From Owenia fusiformis (Eukaryota; Annelida; Polychaeta; Sabellida; Oweniidae): 64,000 bases of DNA. Position 1 is the first letter of the stretch. Each line of letters opens with the position of its first letter. Both the position numbers and the translations under genes were made by a program. The DNA lies in NCBI GenBank assembly GCA_903813345.2, contig CAIIXF020000001.1, positions 40,829,366 through 40,893,365 on the forward strand, given 5' to 3'. The notes beneath the pieces are model-generated. The model ran no database searches, was not told where the DNA came from, and saw only the letters and a list, made by a program, of their open reading frames with translations. This document shows positions 38,406 through 63,889 of the stretch, one piece after another.

Positions 38406-39740
38406 TCTGTTTTTTTCAAAAATAGACCCATTTTCGATGAAGTTCCACAATTTTGGATTCACATTGTCATTTACAAATTGCAATTTATGTAATTGGAAAT
38501 TAAAGCTGATCGGATAGATATAGAGAGAGCCAAAAAAGGTAACCCAATCAAATCTTAATAACTCAGTCATCGAGTATGGGTTAAAACTCATATTTGGCAC
38601 AGTTGAACCTTGGTTTTTGCATTCACTTATGTTCCATTGGTTTGTTCCAAATGGTCACAATTTTATGGCCATTTTACAAAACATGCTCGAAATGTCACTC
38701 TTCTTTTTGGAGGCAAACTTGAACGTATCAGGTGAAGTTTTTTGTTTGATTACAAGCTCACAGATATCTTGTGCAATGGCTCTCATTTGCCTTCTTATCT
38801 CTTGTTTCAATTCACTGATGCTTCTAGGGTTGTTAATATAAACGTTATCTTTGAAATAGGCCTAAAGATAAAATTCTAGGATTTCATATTGGGAGATTTT
38901 TGTATGATTTGGCATTCAACCCTGTATTTAAGATATGATTACATTTTCGGGCAGTTTTTTTTGATGTCACCACCATAATAGCATAAGTGGTAACTTTTTG
39001 GTGGAATGTTCGGTGGTTGATGTTTGGCATTCAGTGGTTGATGTTTGGTGGTCGATATCTGTATCAAATAGTAGGTGGTGACATTTTGCATGTTAATGCC
39101 TTGTTTGGGTTACCCTGTAGTATGCACTTGATCATAAATCAAAGAATAAATTTTTATTACATGTATGTCCCTACCACCATGTGCGGGCCATGTCGTTGGC
39201 CTTGGCACGTATGCCTCTCTGTCTGTACATCTGACATTTTCTCAAAAATTGCAACAGATATCACCTTCAAATTTTCAGGGATAACTTTTTGCTACATACA
39301 GGTGTGGTACAGAAAGATAAAATCATTGTCTGCATTAGGTTTTAGGCATGTTTGCTAAATCTTGGCAGCCATTTTGAAAAGTCGGCAAGCAATCTATTTT
39401 TGTATCATATTAAAACATGATGCTTTTGAGTTTTTATAAAGAAACTATTTATTAGCTTTAAAAATTATTTCGAGTGTTCTGCATTGTGAAATAAATGAGA
39501 TAATTTTGTAATAACATTCAATAATACGAGTATGCTTGCATAAATGTATAATTGAACACATTTTCAATCAATGTGCTTAATACATGTGATTTACTAATAA
39601 AGCCATAGATTTTGTAATTGTACAAATATATTTGTCTTCTTTAATGCTTCAGAAGATCATATTATACATGTAATCTTTGCCACCAGGGGGATTTTGGGAC
39701 TTTGAGATAATGTGAAAAAGTGAGTACATTCATACTGTTC

Positions 39741-39946
39741 CAGTGATCTCCACAGGATTTTTTCTCAAGTGGGTGCAAAATCCTCATTTTTACAATTCAG
39801 ACCAAAATTGGTCAAAATATGCCAATTTTTCATTATTTTTCTCATTTTCAAGTGGATGCAAATGGATTTTCAGGTGGGTGCAAGCCTATTTTCAAAATCT
39901 CAGGTGGGTGCTGCGCCCACTTGCTTTAATGCTGGGGAGACCACTG
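39741..39946. mobile_element. Putative ~206-bp MITE with CAGTGRTCTCC ends
   Basis: The left end is CAGTGATCTCCACAG and the right end, in reverse, is CAGTGGTCTCCCCAG. TGTTC directly precedes the left end (39736-39740) and directly follows the right end (39947-39951), a possible target duplication. The interior has three copies of an AGTGGGTGCA/AGGTGGGTGC motif and no coding capacity. The CAGTG terminus is reminiscent of hAT-type elements, but those make 8-bp duplications, so the class is uncertain. Confidence 0.45.
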
Positions 39947-40506
39947 TGTTCCTATGAATTATGAATCACTTTAGACTCAACTTCAGTTGAAATGGACTGT
40001 TTTTCATTCCTAAATGATCACAACTATCATCAAATGAATGGAATTCATTTTTCATTAAACAGTTTAAATATTCCAATTCATTTTATCTTAACAATCCTGA
40101 CTCACTTTGCATTTACTATAACTTTCATTGTACAAAAATTCAGAATTAAGAAATCATCTCTAAGGCCCAAGCTAGTTTGAAAATGTTGTTTAATCATCCA
40201 AATGCTATTTGGTTTTAATAAAATATCTCTTTTGATTCAAATCGTGAGTTGCCATGATTATGATTTTGAATCATTCCTTGAAATTTTGAATAATTCACTT
40301 CCCATGATTTTGATTTGATCAGTAATCACATGCAAAATAGGAATTAACTTCCACTGGCCTTCGAGCAAAACACTGCACAACTTTTAATAGATATGGTGAA
40401 TACAAAAATATTTGATGGATAAACTAGCAAGAGTATACTGCGCTCAATTTGAAACTACATAAATTAGATATTATAGTTTGGTGTCCTCAGTTTTTAAAAA
40501 TGAATC

Positions 40507-40512
40507 TTTATT
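40507..40512 (-). terminator. Probable original MRGBP poly(A) signal, displaced by the palindromic insertion
   Basis: AATAAA on the minus strand lies 44 bp beyond the left edge of the inserted element. With the 6.06-kb insertion removed it would sit about 80 bp past the MRGBP stop codon, a normal spacing. With it present the spacing is about 6.1 kb. Inferred from position only. Confidence 0.4.
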
Positions 40513-41249
40513 CATAAATCACCAAATTAAATGGGTCCAAATCCATAATACTCTAGTAGCTCATGCTGGTTGAGTATGCACTTCTATGTCCAGAGATTTT
40601 CTCTTCAGAAATCATCTATGTGAAGGTCATTGATCAATTTTGGCTTGGTAACATATTTGCCACAGAAGGCGAAATAGGTCAAATGGCCACGCCCTTTTTT
40701 ACGCGAATACTCCCCCCCCCATTTTTGCATCTCTGGAACCGTTGGACATAGAAGGTTGTGTGACCACTCAAAATGTCCGGAATGGCCACATTATAGGGGG
40801 TCAATAATACATATGTATTTAAAAAAGTCAATGGTTCTCAAGATATTTGCCAAAAACTGATTTTAGCATGTTACGCACAACAGTTTTCATCTATCCTGCA
40901 TCATTTAAGACTGAATCCGCAGTTCTATCTAGTCAGATCAGCGAAGGAAACAAACTTTTTTGGTTGTTGAGTTGCCCAAGAGGTCTTAGGTGAATGGGTA
41001 CCCTAAACCACGAGGTTGCGAGTTTGAGACATGTGTGCTCCGTATGTTCATTCTTTTATGAGTACCATATCTAGTATCTACAAGGAATGCTGATGTATTA
41101 TGAGTATTGAATATCGATTGAGTTTAATTATAAACCACGAGGTTGTGAGTTTGAGACACATGTGCTCCTTGTGTTCATTCTGTAATGGGTACTAGTATCT
41201 ACAACTAGTTATCACTAGTTTTCATGTTATGTGTGGCTATCAATTGAGT

Positions 41250-41729
41250 TTATTTATGCGGATTTCTACACTTTGTGCCTTTATTACATCCACAAAACAC
41301 AACACATTTTATGTCCATTGCTCTGCAGGTGCATGTCTTGGAACTAAGGCAGGATGTTGGGCATTTGCATGGAGGAGGTAGGTCATCAGGCCTGCATGGA
41401 ACTGGTAGTATTACAGGTGTAATACCATCATCTGTTGCTTTATAGCCATACTGGCATGGATCTGGTGTGATGACTTCAGGAATTGGAGCTTGTAACCACA
41501 TCTTGCACTGCAGATATGCCCGCTTTATGTGTTCCTGTAGAGTTGATGAGCAGCACACAAGTTGGTTAAAATCGATGTCTTTCTTTGAGTTGTGGTACTG
41601 TTCCCACCGATATTCATCTTCCAAAAGCGAGAGATCCATGGCTGATTTCATACCAGATAGTTTTGGACCAACTTTGCTGGTACTGTCACACCCGCTAAGT
41701 GCATGAATGGCTGGGAGACACGATACCAA
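41250..41729 (-). pseudogene. Transposon-borne HALSGCDSTS / CXC cysteine-rich protein fragment (left arm)
   Basis: 159 residues. Near the N-terminus is IHALSGCDSTS, a motif I associate with a repeat-linked protein family in invertebrate genomes (from memory, not checked). The C-terminal ~40 residues are cysteine-rich (CKCPTSC, CTCRA, CVVFCGC, KCRNPHK), in the CXC/tesmin-like spacing. There is no transposase triad and no obvious beginning upstream, so it is probably the 3' remnant of a larger element gene. The copy in the other arm (45447-45926) differs by one residue (Asp versus Asn after SKK). Confidence 0.6.
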
Positions 41730-42024
41730 ATTGTTGACCTACCTCCTCCATGCAAATGCCCAACATCCTGCAGTAGTTCCAAGACATGCACCTGCAGAGC
41801 AATGGACATAAAATGTGTTGTGTTTTGTGGATGTAGTAAAGGCACAAAGTGTAGAAATCCGCATAAATAAACTCAATTGATAGCCACACATAACATGAAA
41901 TCTAGTGATAACTAGTTGTAGATACTAGTACTCATTAAAGAATGAACACAAGGAGCACATGTGTCTCAAACTCACAACCTCGTGGTTTATAATTAAACTC
42001 AATCGATATTCAATACTCATAATA

Positions 42025-43111
42025 CGAGGGGTGATCAATAAGTAATGGACGCTTTTTTACACAGATACTTTTTATAGACCAATCCCTTTGATTTTCCTAC
42101 CAGTGATACATCATTCAATTATCTATCATTTCTGAGGATTTGAAGGCAAAATATAAAATACATGTTGATATATCTTTATTTCCTTGAAGGAGGTACAGGT
42201 ACCCCGGGACCGACATTTATGTCACATATTCAGTTTTCAGCCAGTTTGGCAGATTTCAGTTAGATTTAAACTTTTCATATGCAACATGTGTTATGTTGTT
42301 TGAAATACTTTGCTGACTGGTCAACACATAAACAGAAAGTTTTGTGATGTCAGAGTGTTGTATGGAAGGGGTTTGCAGGCCAATTTGAGAAAGCATTATG
42401 GAAGAAAGGGGTGGTGAGAGAAGGGAACACCCTACTCCATATGGACATTGCACCTGCCCCCAGATCTCAAAATGTTCAGAAAACAATATCCCTGGACCTC
42501 AAAATTGAGCCCTTGGCCAATGCACCATATTGTCCAGATCTGCTCACATGTGACTTATTTATTTCTATACTACTTATTTCTATAGAGAAAGGATGCACGT
42601 TTATTGATATTGATGAAATAAAACAACCCGTGCAACTGCATCTTGCTACCATGTCAGAGAATGGATTCAGCCTTGTCTCACGATCTTGAATTAAGAGGAT
42701 GAGGAATTGTGTGCATGTAGCACTTGATGGAACCTATGTAGAGGGCTCTGTGGAATGAATGTGGCATGAATACCACATAGTGATGATAAAATATTCAAAA
42801 TCAACTATGGCATAACAAAATGGGGTAATTCATGACCATAATGGTTTGTTTTGTTCAGCCTGCATTCAACTGCATTGCATGTAAAACAAGCTAAAATAGC
42901 TTCAGAATGTTTGACGTAAATGTCGTTCCCGGGGTACCCATACATCCTTCACAGAAATAAGGATATGTCAAAAGATATTACATGTTTTGTTTTCAAATCT
43001 TCAGAGTTGATAGATAATTGAATGATGTATAACTGGTAAGAAAATCGAAGGGATTGGTCTACAAAAAGCATCTGTGTAAAAAAGCGTCCATTACTTATTG
43101 ATCACCCCTCG
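42025..43111 (+). mobile_element. Mariner-like element nested in the left arm, decayed transposase
   Basis: Ends CGAGGGGTGATCAATAAGTA and its complement, flanked by TA on both sides (42023-42024, 43112-43113), match mariner termini. The plus-strand frame at 42411-42689 keeps traces of the mariner catalytic region: LLHMDIAPAPRS (where family members have HDNAPxHRS) and PYCPDLLTCDLFIS (where they have PYSPDLxPCDFFLF). The rest is broken, so it is non-autonomous. The uninterrupted insertion site survives at 41091-41104 in the same unit. Confidence 0.85.
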
Positions 43112-44064
43112 TACATCAGCATTCCTTGTAGATACTAGATATGGTACTCATAAAAGAATGAACATAATGAGCACACGTGTCTCAAACTCGCAACCTCGTG
43201 GTTTAGGGTACCCATTCACCTAAGACCTCTTGGGCAACTCAACAACCAAAAAAGTTTGTTTCCTTCGCTGATTTGACTAGATAGAGGCTGCGGATTCAGT
43301 CTTAAATGATGCAGGATAGATGAAAACTGTTGTGCGTAACATGCTTGAGAACCATTGACTTTTTTAAATACATATGTATTATTGACCCCCTATAATGTGG
43401 CCATTCCGGACATTTTGAGTGGTCACACAACCTTCTATGTCCAACGGTTCCGGAGATGCAAAAATGGGGGGGGGAGTATTCGCGTAAAAAAGGGCGTGGC
43501 CATTTGACCTATTTCGCCTTCTGTGGCAAATATGTTACTAGTAAGTAGCTCATGCTGGTTGAGTATGCACTTCTATGTCCAGAGATTTTCTCTTCAGAAA
43601 TCATCTATGTGAAGGTCATTGATTAATTTTGGCTTGGTAACATATTTGCCACAGAAGGCGAAATAGGTCAAATGGCCACGCCCTTTTTTACGCGAATACT
43701 CCCCCCCCCCATTTTTGCATCTCCGGAACCGTTGGACATAGAAGGTTGTGTGACCACTCAAAATGTCCGGAATGGCCACATTATAGGGGGTCAATAATAC
43801 ATATGTATTTAAAAAAGTCAATGGTTCTCAAGCATGTTACGCACAACAGTTTTCATCTATCCTGCATCATTTAAGACTGAATCCGCAGCCTCTATCTAGT
43901 CAAATCAGCGAAGGAAACAAACTTTTTTGGTTGTTGAGTTGCCCAAGAGGTCTTAGGTGAATGGGTACCCTAAACCACGAGGTTGCGAGTTTGAGACACG
44001 TGTGCTCATTATGTTCATTCTTTTATGAGTACCATATCTAGTATCTACAAGGAATGCTGATGTA

Positions 44065-45151
44065 CGAGGGGTGATCAATAAGTAATGGACGCTTTTTTAC
44101 ACAGATGCTTTTTGTAGACCAATCCCTTCGATTTTCTTACCAGTTATACATCATTCAATTATCTATCAACTCTGAAGATTTGAAAACAAAACATGTAATA
44201 TCTTTTGACATATCCTTATTTCTGTGAAGGATGTATGGGTACCCCGGGAACGACATTTACGTCAAACATTCTGAAGCTATTTTAGCTTGTTTTACATGCA
44301 ATGCAGTTGAATGCAGGCTGAACAAAACAAACCATTATGGTCATGAATTACCCCATTTTGTTATGCCATAGTTGATTTTGAATATTTTATCATCACTATG
44401 TGGTATTCATGCCACATTCATTCCACAGAGCCCTCTACATAGGTTCCATCAAGTGCTACATGCACACAATTCCTCATCCTCTTAATTCAAGATCGTGAGA
44501 CAAGGCTGAATCCATTCTCTGACATGGTAGCAAGATGCAGTTGCACGGGTTGTTTTATTTCATCAATATCAATAAACGTGCATCCTTTCTCTATAGAAAT
44601 AAGTAGTATAGAAATAAATAAGTCACATGTGAGCAGATCTGGACAATATGGTGCATTGGCCAAGGGCTCAATTTTGAGGTCCAGGGATATTGTTTTCTGA
44701 ACATTTTGAGATCTGGGGGCAGGTGCAATGTCCATATGGAGTAGGGTGTTCCCTTCTCTCACCACCCCTTTCTTCCATAATGCTTTCTCAAATTGGCCTG
44801 CAAACCCCTTCCATACAACACTCTGACATCACAAAACTTTCTGTTTATGTGTTGACCAGTCAGCAAAGTATTTCAAACAACATAACACATGTTGCATATG
44901 AAAAGTTTAAATCTAACTGAAATCTGCCAAACTGGCTGAAAACTGAATATGTGACATAAATGTCGGTCCCGGGGTACCTGTACCTCCTTCAAGGAAATAA
45001 AGATATATCAACATGTATTTTATATTTTGCCTTCAAATCCTCAGAAATGATAGATAATTGAATGATGTATCACTGGTAGGAAAATCAAAGGGATTGGTCT
45101 ATAAAAAGTATCTGTGTAAAAAAGCGTCCATTACTTATTGATCACCCCTCG
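44065..45151 (-). mobile_element. Mariner-like element nested in the right arm (inverted twin)
   Basis: Exact mirror of the left-arm copy, same TA flanks, with the transposase remnant on the minus strand (44765-44487) identical in sequence. Its mirrored position shows that it was duplicated with the arm and did not insert twice. Confidence 0.85.
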
Positions 45152-45446
45152 TATTATGAGTATTGAATATCGATTGAGTTTAATTATAAACCACGAGGTT
45201 GTGAGTTTGAGACACATGTGCTCCTTGTGTTCATTCTTTAATGAGTACTAGTATCTACAACTAGTTATCACTAGATTTCATGTTATGTGTGGCTATCAAT
45301 TGAGTTTATTTATGCGGATTTCTACACTTTGTGCCTTTACTACATCCACAAAACACAACACATTTTATGTCCATTGCTCTGCAGGTGCATGTCTTGGAAC
45401 TACTGCAGGATGTTGGGCATTTGCATGGAGGAGGTAGGTCAACAAT

Positions 45447-45926
45447 TTGGTATCGTGTCTCCCAGCCATTCATGCACTTAGCGGGTGTGACAGTACCAGC
45501 AAAGTTGGTCCAAAACTATCTGGTATGAAATCAGCCATGGATCTCTCGCTTTTGGAAGATGAATATCGGTGGGAACAGTACCACAACTCAAAGAAAAACA
45601 TCGATTTTAACCAACTTGTGTGCTGCTCATCAACTCTACAGGAACACATAAAGCGGGCATATCTGCAGTGCAAGATGTGGTTACAAGCTCCAATTCCTGA
45701 AGTCATCACACCAGATCCATGCCAGTATGGCTATAAAGCAACAGATGATGGTATTACACCTGTAATACTACCAGTTCCATGCAGGCCTGATGACCTACCT
45801 CCTCCATGCAAATGCCCAACATCCTGCCTTAGTTCCAAGACATGCACCTGCAGAGCAATGGACATAAAATGTGTTGTGTTTTGTGGATGTAATAAAGGCA
45901 CAAAGTGTAGAAATCCGCATAAATAA
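45447..45926 (+). pseudogene. Transposon-borne HALSGCDSTS / CXC cysteine-rich protein fragment (right arm)
   Basis: Twin of the left-arm fragment with a single residue change. Its cysteine-rich tail (residues ~120-159) is encoded in segment B'. The segment just upstream of the frame (B, about 45150-45440) is an inverted duplicate of that same tail coding, so a transcript of this unit could fold back on itself. Confidence 0.6.
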
Positions 45927-46655
45927 ACTCAATTGATAGCCACACATAACATGAAAACTAGTGATAACTAGTTGTAGATACTAGTACCCATTACAGAATG
46001 AACACAAGGAGCACATGTGTCTCAAACTCACAACCTCGTGGTTTATAATTAAACTCAATCGATATTCAATACTCATAATACATCAGCATTCCTTGTAGAT
46101 ACTAGATATGGTACTCATAAAAGAATGAACATACGGAGCACACATGTCTCAAACTCGCAACCTCGTGGTTTAGGGTACCCATTCACCTAAGACCTCTTGG
46201 GCAACTCAACAACCAAAAAAGTTTGTTTCCTTCGCTGATCTGACTAGATAGAACTGCGGATTCAGTCTTAAATGATGCAGGATAGATGAAAACTGTTGTG
46301 CGTAACATGCTAAAATCAGTTTTTGGCAAATATCTTGAGAACCATTGACTTTTTTAAATACATATGTATTATTGACCCCCTATAATGTGGCCATTCCGGA
46401 CATTTTGAGTGGTCACACAACCTTCTATGTCCAACGGTTCCAGAGATGCAAAAATGGGGGGGGGAGTATTCGCGTAAAAAAGGGCGTGGCCATTTGACCT
46501 ATTTCGCCTTCTGTGGCAAATATGTTACCAAGCCAAAATTGATCAATGACCTTCACATAGATGATTTCTGAAGAGAAAATCTCTGGACATAGAAGTGCAT
46601 ACTCAACCAGCATGAGCTACTAGAGTATAATGAATTGTAAACAGTTTTTATGTAA

Positions 46656-48584
46656 TCATGTCCGTCTTGGACGTTTTGTAGATGAAGGAGTATCTGTCCC
46701 AGATGTATTAGGGCTTGAGATTCCATGCCGAGTCCTTTTCCTTTCTGCTCTTTTTGGACTATCTGGGGGATCCAATTTTTCAAATATCGAGAGTTTTTGT
46801 TCTGTATTTTTACTTGTTTGTTTGCTAACTGGCGTAGAAACAGGACCTGAAATGATATTAAAATAGGTATTTTTATGATAAAATTACAAATAATGCATCG
46901 AAAAATTATGTGAGCTCACTTATAACTTATATACAAATGTAATTATTAAATTGAGATATTATGCCACAATGAATTAGTGAGAGAAATCTCTGTTTTATAT
47001 TCCAATGACCTTTATAGTTTATGTTTATGTTTCATTATTAACATTACTCCCATGATTTACATTGTTGTTTTGGAAACTTCTATTCTCTACTATTTGGTAT
47101 TAGCCTGAACTTTTATATGAATTAAGTAAACAAAGTAAATTGAAGAAAATTTAATCAATGACACATACTGTCTTCAGATTGTGATCCAGATTCTGAAATT
47201 TTCTTCGGGAGTTTCTTTTCCATCAGCTCTGAGAAGTCAGCTTCAGGTAGGGTAAATTCTGACTCTTTATTTTTGAATGGTAATTTTTCAGAGTCATTCT
47301 GCAAGCATATACATGTACAATTCAAAAATTATATTTTCACTTAGGTTTCAAAAAGTTAAGTATAAAATGTTCTTGTATACATTCTACAAATAATACAGTC
47401 TCCCTTTATTGCAACATCCCAATTAAGTCCACTAGCCTGTACACTGTTCATCGCACTGGACTGACAATAGAAGTCCAACAAACACTTACCAAGGATTGTA
47501 AAGCATACATGGTGTTCAAATGGGTCCAAATCTGTTTAGTTGTTAACTTTTTGTTAACAGCTGCATTCAACTTTTGCTGTAAACAAGCCATGTGGAAATG
47601 TCTGTTCACACCTGTAAAAACATTTGAGAATATTTTTTCATAATTATATGTACAAGTGTGCATTTATATTACAAACATTAAAATAATGGTACATATTGAG
47701 GTTCAAATGAAGAAGCTAGAGTAACTAACATGTAATTGCCTTTAGATCTATAATATACCATTAATGAAATCAATTTGGGGTTTTCAAAAGGCTAGGAGAT
47801 ATTCCAACATAACATAATCTTTAACACATCATCCTCTGAGCCACTGGAAAGAAACATTCCATAAGCCAATCAACAAGCAATCCTAGATCAAAACACGTTG
47901 CTATTAATATGAATCTCTTTTTTCATATAACTATTGCACTATGGTCCTTTGATTGCTTATTTTCTAGGTTTTGCTAGAGGTTACGATATTAGGAATGTGT
48001 GTACTCTTAAAACTATTGCTCAAGGTGATTAATCCTTTGTGAAGACAGTAATTGTATTGGAATTGAAGCCAGAAATATGGGAATACAATCAATGGGTCTT
48101 CCATATTTAAAACATCTAAATTGTTGAACTTCAATTCGCTATAGCAGCAAAATGGTCTCCTTTTTGACAGTCATAACATAGATAACAGCAATGCTAAAGC
48201 GTAGCAAATCCCATTGAACAGCCGTGGTTGCCATTTTTACAAAATCCTTCTACAAAGAGTATAAAAAACCAATAATCGAACTGGAAGGAATACACACTGA
48301 GTGTGAGCTCATTATTGTGGGATGACATCAGAGGAAATTACATTCATATAAAGCCATCTGTATTTCAACAATGTACTCTGATTGGAACGTAAACTGAAGA
48401 CGAAATGAAGTCGAACTAATGCGAATGGAATGGAATGATAGGTTTACTTATAAACAAGAAATATGTTTTAAAAGTAGTAATACGACTGAATGAGATACAT
48501 ACCGACAGGTTTGTGGTTTCTCATAGCGTGAAATAGGGCTACTTCGAGATCGACATCCCATTTTACAAAATTTTCTTCTCCCAT
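46656..48584 (-). CDS. MRGBP: MRG/MORF4L-binding protein (MRGBP), complete, 4 exons
   Basis: Exons (minus): 48584-48503, 47611-47490, 47298-47169, 46846-46656. All introns are GT-AG and the total is 525 bp, giving 174 residues (human about 204). Recognised by the N-terminal block VDLEVALFHAMRNHKPVGVN, then RHFHMACLQQKL, QIWTHLNTMYAL, SEKLPF and FTLPE, and by the basic tail KRPRRT before the stop. By family knowledge it bridges MRG15/MORF4L1 to the NuA4/TIP60 histone acetyltransferase complex in the nucleus. The start is placed at MGEEN by similarity to orthologues; an in-frame upstream ATG at 48686 would add 34 residues with no homology. The gene is head to head with DDX43. Its 3' end lies only 33 bp from a 6-kb palindromic transposon. 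Confidence 0.93.
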
Positions 48585-49085
48585 TTTTGATTTCAGTTTC
48601 GAAGTATGGCGAAAACGTAACTTATAATAAAAAGAATCTTCTGTTAATTTAAAATATTGTATATTGTTTTTTTCATTGAGGTTCAAATAATCATCTTAAA
48701 TTTATCCTTTACGAGTTTAATTTCTCTGAACAAAGGTAATACGTTGAATAATATAATTTATTTAATCTGATGAACGTGTACATAAAATTTGCTGTCTTTT
48801 TCTGGATAGGACCGAAGTTTCGTCTTAAATTATTTCACAAAAACATCAAAATAAATCAGTTCTAGATGATTTAGAAAGATAAATCTAATAATTTGAAATT
48901 CTGAATATTTATTTTCCAAATTCATTTGGCTAAAGTATTCAAAACATATTTTTTACTAAAATACTAACAATAGTCTACAATTCAGCGGTAGTTTCCACAC
49001 GAGGAGGTAAAAACAAAAAGTGAAGTTTTACTATTCATATCGTTTATCCAATTCAAACACCCCTAGGGTGTAAGTTTAGCACAAA
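48585..49085. promoter_or_regulatory. Shared MRGBP/DDX43 divergent promoter region
   Basis: 501 bp separate the two start codons on opposite strands, so one region must drive both genes. I see no clear TATA box or known motif cluster. It is inferred from arrangement alone. Confidence 0.45.
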
Positions 49086-63382
<14,297 letters not shown>

Positions 63383-63889
63383 TAACATCCTCCACCAGTC
63401 GAAAAATCTTAGAATAACCCAGAAATATTGTGAACTTCAGTCTTTATAATGATCTACAACTATGAGGAGCCTTTGTAGGATACCATTCTACTTCATCTAC
63501 AGTTTTACTACTGATAACACCTTTATGACCATTAACTAAGCTTTTGACACTTTAGTGTTGTCAGCTGTATTCAGGTGACAGTGCAAGTTGATACCAAATC
63601 ATATTGTGTAGATGTTTTATACTGTACATTTTTCTTTAATAGGAATCAAGGAATTACTCATATTCAATAAATATGAGATGGGCCAAAAATGCAACTTTTT
63701 GATAAAAAATGCTATAACTTTTTGATTTTTGATACAAAATCATAATTTGCTTGTCAAGTGAAATCGAAGTTGCAATCTAACCATGCATTATGAATTGTAC
63801 ACTTATACTTGAATAAGATGTCACCAGCAGGCATAATTCTGTAGCAGCCCAGACACATAGCTATAGAACAGTACAGTTGATTATCCCAT

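Larger units (their letters stand above)
40557..46619. mobile_element. Nested 6.06-kb palindromic transposon: two inverted units, each with long inverted repeats
   Basis: Positions x and 87176-x are complementary over the whole interval apart from a ~98-bp centre (43539-43636). Outer ends are TAGCTCATGCTGG and its complement, flanked by CTAG (40553-40556, 46620-46623). Written as segments the layout is A-B-u-B'-M-A' then A-M'-B-u'-B'-A'. A is ~540 bp, B is ~285 bp (an inverted copy of the cysteine-rich tail coding), u is a ~360-bp core and M is a mariner element. In the left unit the inner A' lacks its last ~90 bp; the right unit starts intact at 43546. The two arms differ by only a few bases. 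The family is not recognised. The element lies between the MRGBP stop codon and its likely poly(A) signal. Confidence 0.9.

Noticed and set aside
41467-45709. Several extra frames inside the palindrome (for example 41467-41706 and 45470-45709)
   Set aside because: They are antisense or shifted readings of the HALSGCDSTS/CXC fragment and of terminal repeats, mirrored in both arms.
48585-48686. Upstream in-frame ATG extending MRGBP by 34 residues
   Set aside because: The extension has no similarity to the family, while the MGEEN start aligns with orthologues; kept only as an alternative.
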